A DNA stretch of 64,000 nucleotides from Rhizobium aethiopicum (GCF_900094625.1 NZ_FMAJ01000010.1:1-64000), one strand, 5' to 3'; numbered from the stretch's first letter, positions 35,010 through 44,082 are shown. The notes: generated by a model from the sequence alone, not told the origin. A program made the numbers and translations.

Positions 35010-36653
35010 TTATTCCTTGGCGATCGGACCGACGAAGTTGGTGTCGAAGCTCGGACCCAGCTTGAAGTCCTTCAGGTTCTTGCGATAACCGGCCACCTCG
35101 GTTTGCTGGAAGATGATGACGAAGGGGCTGTTGGCAAGGAACTTCTTCTGGATATCCTCATACATTGCTGCGCGCTTGGCGTTGTCACGTTCGAGAAGTG
35201 CTGCCTTGGCTATCTTGTCGAGCTCCGGCGTCTCCCAGGTGTTGCGCCATGCGAGTGTCTTTACCGTACCGGCATCGGAATTGTCGGGATTGCTGGTGAA
35301 GGTATCGGCATTGGAATTCGGATCGAAATAATCAGAGCCCCACTGGCCGATATAGATGTCATGGGTGCGGGCGCGATATTTGGTCAGCGTCTGCTTGCCG
35401 TCGCCGGGAATGATCTCCAGCTTGACGCCGGCCTGCGCCAGGGTCTGCTGCATGGATTCGGCGATACCTGTCACCGGCTGCGTATTGCGCACATCCATCG
35501 TAACCGAGAAGCCGTCCGGAACGCCGGCCTTGGCAAGCAGTTCCTTGGCCTTGGCGACGTCGAGCTTGTAAGGGTTCTCGTCGAGGGCGCCGAGCTGGCC
35601 CTCCGGCAGGAAAGTCTGGTGGATCTCGCCGATACCCTTGATCAGCGTCGCGCCGATCGCGTCGTAGTCGACCAGATATTTGAACGCTTCCTGTACCTCG
35701 GGTTTCTTCAGGTTCTCGTTCTTGTTGTTCAGGCTGACGTAGTAGATCGTGCCTTTCGGTGCGCTTGTCGTTGCGAGATCGGCATTCTTGGAAACGGCGT
35801 CGATGTCGCCCGGCTCAAGGTTTCGGGCGATATCGATGTCGCCGGCTTCAAGCGCCAGCCGCTGGGCCGCACTTTCCTTCATGTAGCGATAGATGACGCG
35901 GTTTAGCTTTGGCTTGTCGCCGTAATAATTGTCGTTGCGCTCCAGCACCACGACTTCGTTGGCCCGCCATTCGCGCAGCTTGAAGGCGCCGGAGCCGGCA
36001 TAGCCGGTCTTCAGCCACTCGTTGCCGAAATCATTGTCGTATTTATGCTCGGCATCCGGCGTCACCGCCTTCACATGCTCCAGCACCAGCTTCTTGTCGA
36101 CCACGGAAGCGACCGTCGCCGTCAGGCAGTTGAGCACAAAGCTCGGCGCATAGGCCTTGTCGACTGTGAAAACGAAGGTGTTGGCATCGGTCGCCTTGGC
36201 CTTTTCGGTAACGTTGTCGCCGGTCAGGCCGAACTGGGTGAGGATGAAGGCGGGGCTCTTGTCGAGCTTAACGGCGCGCTCGAACGACCAGGCGACGTCT
36301 TCGGCGGTAATCGGATTGCCCGAGGCGAATTTCAGGCCGGGCTTCAGCTTGAACGTATAGGTGAGGCCGTCATCGGAAACGCTCCAGCTTTCGGCCAGAT
36401 CGCCCTTGACCTTGGATGTATCAGCGAGATCGAGGCGGACAAGCAGGCTGTAGCTGTTGCTGGTGATCTCCGCCGTCGAAAGCTCGAAAGCTTCGCCGGG
36501 ATCCATGGTGATGATGTCGTCGATGGCGAAACCCTCGACCAGCGTGTCCTTGGGCGTTTCGGCAAAGGCGCCGGGCGCCGTCATCATCAGAAGCGAAAGA
36601 GCGGCTCCTGCCGAAAGCAGGCGGAAATTGCGGCTGAGCTTGGTGATCATCAT
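35010..36653 (-). CDS. Peptide ABC transporter substrate-binding protein
   Basis: Periplasmic family-5 binding protein (DppA/OppA type), 547 residues. A signal peptide of about 30 residues ends near GAFAETPK. LVEGFAIDDIITMDPGEAFE and the family-5 motif region LAESWSVSDDGLTYTFKLKPGLKFASG (split at about 84-110) follow. The C-terminal lobe ends NFVGPIAKE. The start is ATG 36651-36653 with AGGGGAA 8 bases upstream; a longer frame upstream lacks this. The ligand is unknown; the upstream dipeptidase points to small peptides. Confidence 0.92.
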   Translation of the reverse strand: MMITKLSRNFRLLSAGAALSLLMMTAPGAFAETPKDTLVEGFAIDDIITMDPGEAFELSTAEITSNSYSLLVRLDLADTSKVKGDLAESWSVSDDGLTYTFKLKPGLKFASGNPITAEDVAWSFERAVKLDKSPAFILTQFGLTGDNVTEKAKATDANTFVFTVDKAYAPSFVLNCLTATVASVVDKKLVLEHVKAVTPDAEHKYDNDFGNEWLKTGYAGSGAFKLREWRANEVVVLERNDNYYGDKPKLNRVIYRYMKESAAQRLALEAGDIDIARNLEPGDIDAVSKNADLATTSAPKGTIYYVSLNNKNENLKKPEVQEAFKYLVDYDAIGATLIKGIGEIHQTFLPEGQLGALDENPYKLDVAKAKELLAKAGVPDGFSVTMDVRNTQPVTGIAESMQQTLAQAGVKLEIIPGDGKQTLTKYRARTHDIYIGQWGSDYFDPNSNADTFTSNPDNSDAGTVKTLAWRNTWETPELDKIAKAALLERDNAKRAAMYEDIQKKFLANSPFVIIFQQTEVAGYRKNLKDFKLGPSFDTNFVGPIAKE

Positions 36654-36727
36654 GGTTTGTTCCCCTGTTCGTGATTGATTACGAAGCGTTTTGTCGGTCA
36701 TACCCTGTTAAAACTATTGTCCGTTTT

Positions 36728-36758
36728 CAGTGCGTCCAGAGGCGCGCGCGGCACTCTA
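36728..36758 (-). repeat. Half copy of the RIME-like repeat (second palindrome only)
   Basis: AGTGC/GCACT ends around a GC-rich centre match the second palindrome of copies 1-3. The dipeptidase stop codon (36756-36758) lies inside it, so it may double as a 3' hairpin between the dipeptidase and binding-protein genes. Confidence 0.45.
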
Positions 36759-37814
36759 GGCGGCGTCCTCCCGCCAAGCGTGTGCCAGAATGCGAAGCCA
36801 ATTTTCACGGGCAAGTTTAGTCAGGTCGGCTTCACCATATCCAACCTCCCGGAGAGCGGCAATCAGCTTCTGATTGCCGGCAGCATCGCCGATTTCCTCA
36901 GGAATGGTGGCGCCGTCGAAGTCTGATCCGAGCCCCACACAGTCGATGCCGATGCGGTTCACCAGATAGTCGATGTGCCGGATCATGTCGCCAAGCGGCG
37001 TATCGCTGTCGGAGCGGCCGTCGGCGCGCAACATGGCGGTGGCATAGTTGATGCCGACGAGCCCGCGGCTTTCGCGGATCGCGTCGAGCTGCCTGTCCGT
37101 CAGATTGCGCGCAACCGGCGTCAGCGCGTGCGCGTTGGAATGGCTGGCGACCAGCGGCTGGTCCGTCGTCTTCGCCACGTCCCAGAAACCTTTTTCGGTG
37201 ATATGGGCAAGATCGATCAGGACACCGAGGCGGTTGCATTCCCTCACCAGCTCGAAACCGGCCCCGGTGAGGCCGGGCGCCGTATCAGGCGACATCGGAA
37301 AGGCGAAGGGCACGCCGTGACCAAAGACGTTGTGCCGGCTCCACACCGGCCCCAGCGAACGCAGCCCCGCTGCATAGAAGACTTCGAGGGCCGAAAGATC
37401 GGCACCGATCGCCTCGCAGCCTTCCATATGCATGACGGCGGCGAAAATATTGTCCGCCATGGCGCTGCGGATGTCCTTCACCGTCCGACAGAGCCGCCAG
37501 GCACTTGCCGCATCGAGGCGCAGCGCGATCGCGGCCATTTCGGTGGCGATGGCAAGGGACGGCAGCGGATCGAGAGGGGCCGCCATCGGCGTGATATAAC
37601 GCCCCTCGACGTCCGGATCGGCAAAAACGAGATCGCCTGATGGAATGTAGATGGCGCAGAGACCACCGGAAAGGCCGCCCTCCCTGGCTCGATGCGCATC
37701 TATATGGCCGACCGTCGTGCCATCTGCGAATTCGGCGATCGGGTCGCTGCCGTCCTTTGCGTGTGTCCAGAGCCGGAGGAGAACGTCGTTGTGACCGTCG
37801 AATACGAATTGCAT
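36756..37814 (-). CDS. Membrane-dipeptidase (M19) family protein
   Basis: Zinc dipeptidase of about 352 residues. The metal-binding start is FDGHNDVLLRLW (His-x-Asp, residues 4-15), followed by MHMEGCEAIG with the bridging glutamate. Conserved histidines are in LIDLAHITEKGFW and VASHSNAHAL, and the C-terminal GLGSDFDGAT is present. Members cleave dipeptides, often including D-residues. I start at ATG 37812-37814 with AGGAAG upstream. Its position ahead of a peptide ABC operon suggests that imported dipeptides are its substrates. It lacks an obvious signal peptide and is probably cytoplasmic. Confidence 0.9.
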   Translation of the reverse strand: MQFVFDGHNDVLLRLWTHAKDGSDPIAEFADGTTVGHIDAHRAREGGLSGGLCAIYIPSGDLVFADPDVEGRYITPMAAPLDPLPSLAIATEMAAIALRLDAASAWRLCRTVKDIRSAMADNIFAAVMHMEGCEAIGADLSALEVFYAAGLRSLGPVWSRHNVFGHGVPFAFPMSPDTAPGLTGAGFELVRECNRLGVLIDLAHITEKGFWDVAKTTDQPLVASHSNAHALTPVARNLTDRQLDAIRESRGLVGINYATAMLRADGRSDSDTPLGDMIRHIDYLVNRIGIDCVGLGSDFDGATIPEEIGDAAGNQKLIAALREVGYGEADLTKLARENWLRILAHAWREDAA

Positions 37815-37834
37815 CTGTCTTCCTGCGCTGCCCA

Positions 37835-37937
37835 CTGCATAATTCCTTAAATCGGAATCGATTTAAGAATAAAATTATGCAGCATTCAAAGTGCTACAGC
37901 GTCCTTTGCGCGTCCTTTCAGACGCGCGGCGCTGTAG
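37835..37937 (+). repeat. RIME-like bipartite palindromic repeat, copy 2 (best preserved)
   Basis: The first palindrome has perfect 10-bp ends, CTGCATAATT (37835-37844) and AATTATGCAG (37873-37882), around TTAAATCGGAATCGATTTAA. The second (37894-37937) has CTACAGC/GCTGTAG ends and an inner GCGCGTC/GACGCGC hairpin. The span of about 103 bp matches copy 1 at 1738-1839. It lies immediately upstream of the dipeptidase start, so it is transcribed only if the promoter is beyond it. Confidence 0.8.
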
Positions 37938-38081
37938 AGGGCGTATGACGTGGCAGAATAGAAAAGCTGGCGGGATTCGCCATCTCTTTTTTAAAAAATC
38001 TGTCGTCGTCTCCAAGAGCTTCGCCGCAAATGGAAACGGGGGCCGAAGCCCCCGCAAATGATCCGTTCGCACTGCCTGAGA

Positions 38082-39107
38082 TCAGTGCTTGCGCCTTTTC
38101 TTCTGTCTGTAGACGTCGATGACGACAGCCGCGACGATGATGAAGCCCTTGACGATTTCCTGATAATAGGCGTCGATCCTGAGGAAGGTGAAGCCTGACG
38201 TCATGACGCCGAGAATGATGGTGCCGATGACGGTGCCGGTGATGCGCCCGACGCCGCCGGTGAGCGAGGTGCCGCCGATGACGGTTGCGGCGATCGCATC
38301 GAGTTCGTATCCGACACCCATGCTCGCCTGCGCCGTTTCGGCGCGTGCCGCCGTGACGATACCGGCAAGACCTGCGAGCAATCCCGCGATCACATAGACT
38401 TTGACGAGGTGCGCCTCGATATTGATACCGGAAACACGGGCGGCCTGCGGGTTCGCGCCGATGGCGTAGGTGAACTTTCCATAGCGGGTGTAGCGCAGCG
38501 CGATATGAAAGATCAGTGCAACGACGAGGAAGACGACGACTGGCCAGGCTTTCGTTCCAATGAAATGAAACTGTTCGGTGATGCCGGAAACCGGCTGTCC
38601 CTTCGTATACCACTTGGCAACGCCTCTGGCCGAAACGAACATGCCGAGCGTTGCAATGAATGGCGGGATCTTCGTGTAGGCGATGAGCGCACCGTTCGCC
38701 AGACCGGCGGCCGCGCCGATCAGCAGGCCAACCATGATGGGCACGACAGCCGGCAGGTCGGTCAGCGAGGGGAAGACGGCCCGCCCCCAGGTGGAGGACT
38801 GGGCGAAACTTGTTGCGATCATCGCCGTCATGCCGACGACCGAGCCCGATGAGAGATCGATGCCACCTGTAATGATGACCTGCGTGACGCCGACAGCGAT
38901 GATGCCGATGACCGAGACCTGCAGAATCATGATTGTCAGGCGCTGCGAATTCATCAGGAAGCTTTGGCCGATGAACATCCAGCCGAGCACTTCATAGATA
39001 AGCGCAATGCCGACGAGCACGAGGAAAATGCTGAGCTCCGTCGGCATACGCCGCCGCCGTTGCCGGGTTGCGAGCGGCGCCGCGCCCTCTGCTGCCTTGG
39101 TACTCAT
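38082..39107 (-). CDS. Sugar ABC transporter permease (inositol/ribose type)
   Basis: Inner-membrane permease of 341 residues, RbsC/IatP-like, with about ten helices. Motifs are GIIAVGVTQVIITGGIDLSSGS (split at about 68-89), TLGMFVSARGVAKWYTKGQPV and YAIGANPQAARVSGIN. A basic C-terminus, RQKKRRKH, ends it. It is the last of three genes (binding protein - ATPase - permease). Its similarity to inositol permeases is greater than to ribose ones by my reading, but this is recognition, not alignment. Confidence 0.87.
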   Translation of the reverse strand: MSTKAAEGAAPLATRQRRRRMPTELSIFLVLVGIALIYEVLGWMFIGQSFLMNSQRLTIMILQVSVIGIIAVGVTQVIITGGIDLSSGSVVGMTAMIATSFAQSSTWGRAVFPSLTDLPAVVPIMVGLLIGAAAGLANGALIAYTKIPPFIATLGMFVSARGVAKWYTKGQPVSGITEQFHFIGTKAWPVVVFLVVALIFHIALRYTRYGKFTYAIGANPQAARVSGINIEAHLVKVYVIAGLLAGLAGIVTAARAETAQASMGVGYELDAIAATVIGGTSLTGGVGRITGTVIGTIILGVMTSGFTFLRIDAYYQEIVKGFIIVAAVVIDVYRQKKRRKH

Positions 39108-39141
39108 GTCAAACCTCCCTTCGGCGATCGCAGACGGCGCA

Positions 39142-40683
39142 TCACTGCGCAGCCAGCTCCATCACCTTGATCTGCGTTGCTTCATCGCGATTGAGGAAAC
39201 CGGTCACGCGTCCTTCATGCATGACCATGATGCGATCGCTCATTCCGAGAACCTCGGGCATTTCGGACGAGATCATGATAACCGCCACGCCGTTTCGCGC
39301 CATTTCGGTGACCAGCCGGTGGATTTCCGCCTTGGCGCCGACATCGATGCCGCGCGTTGGTTCATCGAGGATCAGGATCTTCGGATGGGTGAGCAGCCAG
39401 CGCCCGATCAGGACTTTCTGCTGATTGCCGCCCGAAAGGTTTTCCACCCGCTCGTAAAGGTTAGGCGTTTTCACGCGCAACCTTTTCGCCATGTCTTCGC
39501 AGGTCGCCTCGAGTGCGCCCTGCTGCACGAAGCCACCCTTGACATATTTGTCCTGCAGGACGGCAATCTGCATGTTTTCCAGAATATCCAGGATCAAGAG
39601 GCAGCCGGTGTCTTTCCGGTCCTCTGTCAGGAATGCCATCTGGTGACGAATGGCCTCGGTCGGCGAGGAAATCGTCACCGGCTTGCCGAATAGCTCGATT
39701 GTTCCGGAGCTTGCCGGCGTCACGCCGAAGAGCGTTTCGGCGACGTTCGACCGTCCGGAGCCGACGAGGCCGGCCACGCCGAGGATCTCGCCGGCCCTGA
39801 CCTCGAAGGAAACGTTGCGGAAGACGCCGTTGAGACAAAGATCCTTGACTGACAGGACCACCTCACCGATCGGTACTTCTTCCTTCGGAAACATCTGGGT
39901 GATCTCGCGCCCGACCATCATGCGGATGATGTCGTCGCGGGTGACCTCGGTCGAGGCATGCGTGCCGATATATCGGCCATCGCGGAAGACGGAGAACTCG
40001 TCGGCAATCTCGAAAAGCTCGTTCATCTTGTGGGTGATGTAGACGATGCCGATCCCCTGGGATCTCAGATCGCGGATGATGCGGAAAAGATGCTCGACCT
40101 CACGCTCCGTCAGAGCTGAAGTCGGCTCGTCCATGATCAGGACGTCGGAATTGTAGGAAACCGCTTTGGCGATTTCGACCATCTGCCGGTTGGCGACCGA
40201 CAGGTACCGGACCTCGATATCGGGATCGATGTCGATATTAAGCCGGGAAAACAGCTCCTCGGTCATGCGATGCATCACGCCGTGATCGACGAAACCCAGG
40301 CGGTTCTTCGGCTCGCGGCGGATCCAGATATTTTCCGCAACGGTCATGAATGGCATCAGGTTCAGCTCCTGATGGATCATGGCAATGCCGTTCTCCAGCG
40401 CGTCGAGCGGAGATTTCAGCCGGATCTCGACGCCCTTCAGGCGGATATCGCCCTTATCGGGTATGTAGATGCCGGCAAGGATCTTCATCAATGTCGATTT
40501 GCCAGCGCCGTTTTCGCCCATCAGCGCATGCACGGAGGCGCGCTTCAACCGGAACTGCACGTCATCGAGGGCGACGACACCAGGAAATTCCTTGCGAACG
40601 CCTTCGGCGCTCAAAAGATATTCCGCATTCGGAACTGCGCCGCTTGCGCGCACCGCTGCCATGGTTGTCGGGCTGACGGCCAT
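39142..40683 (-). CDS. Sugar ABC transporter ATP-binding protein (two ABC domains)
   Basis: Tandem-domain ATPase of about 513 residues, of RbsA/IatA type. Domain 1 has Walker A GENGAGKST and Walker B VLIMDEPTSAL. Domain 2 has the degenerate Walker A GLVGSGRS, a full signature LSGGNQQK and ILILDEPTRGID. Such asymmetric sites are normal in this family. GGAGGAGATGAT precedes the ATG at 40681-40683, which fixes the start. It sits between the binding-protein and permease genes, with gaps of 34 to 68 bases. Confidence 0.92.
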   Translation of the reverse strand: MAVSPTTMAAVRASGAVPNAEYLLSAEGVRKEFPGVVALDDVQFRLKRASVHALMGENGAGKSTLMKILAGIYIPDKGDIRLKGVEIRLKSPLDALENGIAMIHQELNLMPFMTVAENIWIRREPKNRLGFVDHGVMHRMTEELFSRLNIDIDPDIEVRYLSVANRQMVEIAKAVSYNSDVLIMDEPTSALTEREVEHLFRIIRDLRSQGIGIVYITHKMNELFEIADEFSVFRDGRYIGTHASTEVTRDDIIRMMVGREITQMFPKEEVPIGEVVLSVKDLCLNGVFRNVSFEVRAGEILGVAGLVGSGRSNVAETLFGVTPASSGTIELFGKPVTISSPTEAIRHQMAFLTEDRKDTGCLLILDILENMQIAVLQDKYVKGGFVQQGALEATCEDMAKRLRVKTPNLYERVENLSGGNQQKVLIGRWLLTHPKILILDEPTRGIDVGAKAEIHRLVTEMARNGVAVIMISSEMPEVLGMSDRIMVMHEGRVTGFLNRDEATQIKVMELAAQ

Positions 40684-40751
40684 ATCATCTCCTCCGGATC
40701 GGACAGGCTGAAAGGATGCGGGCAAAGCCCGCATCCCCGTTGGCACTCGCC

Positions 40752-41681
40752 TCAGTTCTTGGCGACGAAGTCCTTGACGTTTTCAGGCGTGACGAGCTGG
40801 AAGGGAATGTAAACCTTCTTCTCGACCTTTTCGCCCTTGGCAATCTTGAGCGCCGCATCGAGCGCACCCTTGCCTTGGCCGGCGGCATCCTGGAATACCG
40901 TGACGTCGAGGTCACCCGCCTGCATGGCGGCAAGCGCGTCCTGGGTGGCGTCGACGCCGCCGATGACGACCTTGCTCATATCCTTGCCGGCTGCCTTCAG
41001 CGCCTGGATGGCGCCGATCGCCATTTCGTCGTTGTTGGAGATGACGGCGTCGAACTCGATGCCGCTGGACAGCCAGTTCGTCATCAGGTCGGCGCCCTGG
41101 GTGCGGTCCCAGTTGGCGGTCTGCTCTTCGACGATCTCGATGCCCTTGCACTCGTCGGTCTTGACGACGTCATGGATGTCCTGGGTGCGCATGCGCGCAG
41201 CCTGGTTGGAAAGCTCGCCCATGATAACGACGGCTTTGCCCTTGCCACCGAGAATGCGGCAGATTTCCTTGGTTTCCAGCGTGCCGGATTCCTGCTCGTT
41301 GGAAGCGACGAAAGCCTGCTTTTCCGGCAGCGTATCGACGTTGACCGGCTGGCGGTTGACGTAAACCAGCGGAATGCCGGCATCGGCCGCAAGCTTCGAC
41401 ATTGCCGTCGTCGCATCGGTATCGACAGGGTTGACGATGATTGCATCGACCTTGGAGGCGATGAAATTCTGGATCTGGCTCTGCTGCTTGGAAACGTCGT
41501 TCTGCGCGTCTTCGACCTGCAGGGTGACGCCGGAAAGGGTCTTAGCATAATCGGTCATGCCGTTGCGAAGAACGGTCAGGAAGTTGTCGTCAAACTTCGC
41601 CATCGAGACGCCGACGGTTTCCGCGTGAGCGGCCGTCGACATGACGAGCGCCATCGCGGTGCCCAGGATAAACTTTTTCAT
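40752..41681 (-). CDS. Sugar-binding protein of inositol/rhizopine type
   Basis: Periplasmic type-I binding protein, 309 residues, with a signal peptide of about 20 residues ending AHA. The mature N-terminus GVSMAKFDDNFLTVLRNGM and the segment VNRQPVNVDTLPEKQAFV are characteristic of the inositol- and rhizopine-binding group (IbpA/IntA/MocB). TLETKEICRILGG and NNDEMAIGAIQALKAAG are also present. The ribosome site GGAGGAAG is 4 bases before the ATG. Palindromes like the rhizobial IolR operator lie upstream, which agrees with inositol as ligand. The name is left open because ligand specificity is not proven by sequence. Confidence 0.85.
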   Translation of the reverse strand: MKKFILGTAMALVMSTAAHAETVGVSMAKFDDNFLTVLRNGMTDYAKTLSGVTLQVEDAQNDVSKQQSQIQNFIASKVDAIIVNPVDTDATTAMSKLAADAGIPLVYVNRQPVNVDTLPEKQAFVASNEQESGTLETKEICRILGGKGKAVVIMGELSNQAARMRTQDIHDVVKTDECKGIEIVEEQTANWDRTQGADLMTNWLSSGIEFDAVISNNDEMAIGAIQALKAAGKDMSKVVIGGVDATQDALAAMQAGDLDVTVFQDAAGQGKGALDAALKIAKGEKVEKKVYIPFQLVTPENVKDFVAKN

Positions 41682-41783
41682 TTTACTTCCTCCACAAAGC
41701 GGTGCCCGGCTGCACCCTCCTCACGCCGGAGCTCCAGGCATCCGCCCTGAAGCCGCTATTTGCTGCGCCGCCTCTCCCGCGGC

Positions 41784-41799
41784 GTTCCGAAAACGGAAC
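41784..41799. promoter_or_regulatory. Perfect palindrome, candidate operator (TTCC-N6-GGAA)
   Basis: GTTCCG-AAAA-CGGAAC, 6-bp perfect arms, about 103 bases upstream of the sugar-binding-protein start. It is the inverse arrangement of the GGAA-N6-TTCC element 26 bases away. Confidence 0.45.
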
Positions 41800-41824
41800 A
41801 AACAAACCGTAAAATTTGCTCTGC

Positions 41825-41838
41825 GGAATATTCATTCC
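41825..41838. promoter_or_regulatory. Candidate IolR-like operator (GGAA-N6-TTCC)
   Basis: GGAATATTCATTCC fits GGAA-N6-TTCC, the motif I recall for the RpiR-family repressor IolR that controls inositol genes in Sinorhizobium meliloti. It sits in the divergent promoter region upstream of the inositol-type ABC operon. The iolR gene itself is not in the window. Confidence 0.45.
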
Positions 41839-41988
41839 ATTTTCTGGGGGCCGCGTCAAGCGCATTCTCGGGCGTTGTGCAAGACAGGGGCAGCCTCCAT
41901 CTATGGGAAGGTCGAAGACAGACTCACCGCCGCAGGCCCTTCGACATCCACCGCGGCCGCTCATTTGAAGATCTTGGAGACAGGACCG

Positions 41989-42484
41989 ATGTCCATTTCG
42001 ATTTATCGCCTTACCGTTCCCATGTTCCAGCGCGGCCTCGCCAGCCTGAGGACCTATCTCGACAAGGCTGAAGCATATGCGAAGGAGAAGAATATCGACC
42101 CTGCGATCCTCGTCTCCGCTCGGCTTGCGCCCGATATGCTGCCGCTCGCAGGCCAGTATCAGCGGGCCAGCGACAGCGCCAAGTTCACGCTCGCCCGTCT
42201 GACTGCGACCGACGCTCCGAAGTTTGAGGATAACGAGACGACGATCGAGCAGCTGCGCGAGCGCCTGGCAAAGACTGACGCCTATCTCGCCGGCATCTCG
42301 GCGCAAGCGCTGGAAGGCGCGGAAAGCCGCCAGATCACTCTACCGGGCAGGAGCGGCATCGTGCTGCCGGGTGATGAATATGTCGCCACCTTCGCCCTAC
42401 CGAACTTCTACTTCCACGTCGCCACCGCCCGCCATCCTGCGCAACCAGGGCGCACCGATCGGCAAGCGCGATTATCTCGGCTGA
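41989..42484 (+). pseudogene. DUF1993 family protein, frameshifted near the 3' end
   Basis: ATG 41989-41991 (with GGAGACAGG upstream) opens MSISIYRLTVPMFQRGLASL, the DUF1993 start. The family match runs to FALPNFYFHVATA at about residue 147. In that frame the reading then turns to unrelated sequence and runs on to 42591, over the end of the sulfatase gene. The expected family C-terminus, AILRNQGAPIGKRDYLG and stop at 42484, is present in another frame. A two-base loss (or one-base gain) near 42428-42433 explains this. It may be a real mutation or a sequencing error. DUF1993 proteins are DinB-like helical bundles of unknown function. Confidence 0.75.
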
Positions 42485-42542
42485 TTCAGTCGGGTAAAAA
42501 TAAAGGGAGCTTCGTCGTCATTCGAAGAAGACGGAAAATGCT

Positions 42543-44078
42543 CTACCGGGGGCGGCGCGTCACCGGCCCCGTTTCGGTCAACTCGGTATAGGCAAGCGTC
42601 TGGTCGAGATGGCGCGCTCTCAGCGAAAGCAACTTCTCGGCATATTCAAGCCGGGTCGCCGCATAGGCCGGATCAGTCGCGACATTGTCGAGTTCCATTG
42701 GATCGTCGCAGAGATTGAAGAGCAGCGGCGGCAGTGCGGCAAAATGCACATATTTGAACCGATCGTCGCGGATCACGGCGAGATTGCACTGGTTCGACTT
42801 CAGACCGAAATGCCGCTCCGCCTCGCCTTTGGCGATGTCGCGGAAATCGAACTCCCAGAATATCGCGTCGCGCCAGCTCTCAGAACGCCCGCCCATGATG
42901 AATGGCATCAGGGACCGGCCGTCGAGCCCGTTCTTCGCCTCGATGCCGAGCCTTTCGCAAAGGGTCGGTAAAATATCCGCGGCGCTGGTGAAATCGTCGA
43001 CGATCCTGCCGGCAGCACCGTTTGCGGGATCGCGGATTATCAGCGGGATATGGTAGCCGCCGTCGAAGAAGCCGCCCTTGCCGAGCGTCCAGTGATCTCC
43101 CGCCATCTCGGCATGGTCCGAGGTGAAGACGACGAGCGTGTCGTCCCAAGCGCCCGCATCCTTGAGCGCCTGCCAGATGCGGCCGAGCTGCGCGTCGACC
43201 TCCGATATCATCCCGTAGTAAATCGCCCGGATCGCCGCGAAATCCTCGCTGTTCCAGGCGCTGAGCGGCCCTTGCGCCCCGTGGATGAAGCTGCCTTTGT
43301 CGGTGAGCGCCATGGCATAGGCGAGATAGGGATGGGCTGCCTGTTCCGCTTCGCAATTTTCCGCACGCGCAAAGGCCGGCCCGGCATCCGGCTTGAACAT
43401 CCGGTTGAACGGCGCCGGCACCGAAAATGGCGGGTGCGGCCGCAAGAAGGAGAGATGCGCAAACCACGGCCGGTCCTGTTCGCCCATCCAGCGAATGAAC
43501 TCGCCGGCCAGGAAGGCGGTCTGGGTCTCATCGCTGGAATAGGCTGGCGCCGCATCGGAAATTTCGCCGGCCTGCGCACCGACGGGGATATGAAGGTCGC
43601 GGCTGACGGCATTCAAATGGCCACGTGATCTGAGCCATGATAGCCATTGCCGCTCATGCTCGGGCAGCAGCTGGCGAGCGGTAAAACCAGGCAGCACGCC
43701 TTCATAGGTCGTCAGATGCGGGTCGGCCGCATCCATGCCGCGCGGATCGGGCGCCGTGTCCGTATAACCGAACAGCGTCGGGTCGTATCCCGCCCGCCGG
43801 GCCGCCAGCGCCAGATTGTCGAACCGCGCGTCAAGCGGCGAACCATTGCGGCAGACGCGGTGGTTCATCTGATACAGGCCGGTATAGAGCGTGGCCCGGG
43901 CCGGCGAGCAGGGGGCCGCCCCGGCATAGTGCCGCCGGAAGAGCGTGCCTTCCCTTGCCAAGACATCGAGATTAGGCGTTTTCACGCAAGCATGGCCGAG
44001 CGCCGACAGGCAGTCGCCACGCCATTGGTCCGCAGTGATCAGCAGAATATTGGTCCGGCGGAGCTTCTCAATGCTCAT
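42543..44078 (-). CDS. Sulfatase-superfamily hydrolase (phosphonate-monoester-hydrolase-like)
   Basis: About 511 residues. The metal-binding start is ILLITADQWRGD (11-22). The formylglycine motif C-S-P-A-R is at about C57 (APCSPARATLYTGLY), followed by FTSDHAEMAGDHWTLGKGGFFDGGYHIPL and a family-typical end (KYVHFAALPPLLFNL). The overall wording resembles Rhizobium phosphonate monoester hydrolase more than choline sulfatase, so the substrate could be sulfate, phosphate or phosphonate esters. The activating formylglycine-generating enzyme is not in the window. The start ATG 44076-44078 is tentative (an ATG at 44105 overlaps galE). It follows galE by 4 bases, suggesting coupling. Confidence 0.85.
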   Translation of the reverse strand: MSIEKLRRTNILLITADQWRGDCLSALGHACVKTPNLDVLAREGTLFRRHYAGAAPCSPARATLYTGLYQMNHRVCRNGSPLDARFDNLALAARRAGYDPTLFGYTDTAPDPRGMDAADPHLTTYEGVLPGFTARQLLPEHERQWLSWLRSRGHLNAVSRDLHIPVGAQAGEISDAAPAYSSDETQTAFLAGEFIRWMGEQDRPWFAHLSFLRPHPPFSVPAPFNRMFKPDAGPAFARAENCEAEQAAHPYLAYAMALTDKGSFIHGAQGPLSAWNSEDFAAIRAIYYGMISEVDAQLGRIWQALKDAGAWDDTLVVFTSDHAEMAGDHWTLGKGGFFDGGYHIPLIIRDPANGAAGRIVDDFTSAADILPTLCERLGIEAKNGLDGRSLMPFIMGGRSESWRDAIFWEFDFRDIAKGEAERHFGLKSNQCNLAVIRDDRFKYVHFAALPPLLFNLCDDPMELDNVATDPAYAATRLEYAEKLLSLRARHLDQTLAYTELTETGPVTRRPR

Positions 44079-44082
44079 TGGC

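Larger units (their letters stand above)
41682..41988. promoter_or_regulatory. Divergent promoter region of the sugar ABC operon and DUF1993 gene
   Basis: About 307 bases without a gene. It contains two palindromes reported separately (41784-41799 and 41825-41838) within an AT-rich segment at 41790-41845. No confident -35/-10 pair was assigned on either strand. Confidence 0.5.

Noticed and set aside
33900..35906. 668-residue plus-strand frame
   Set aside because: Antisense to the DppB-like permease and peptide-binding-protein genes, whose families are clear.
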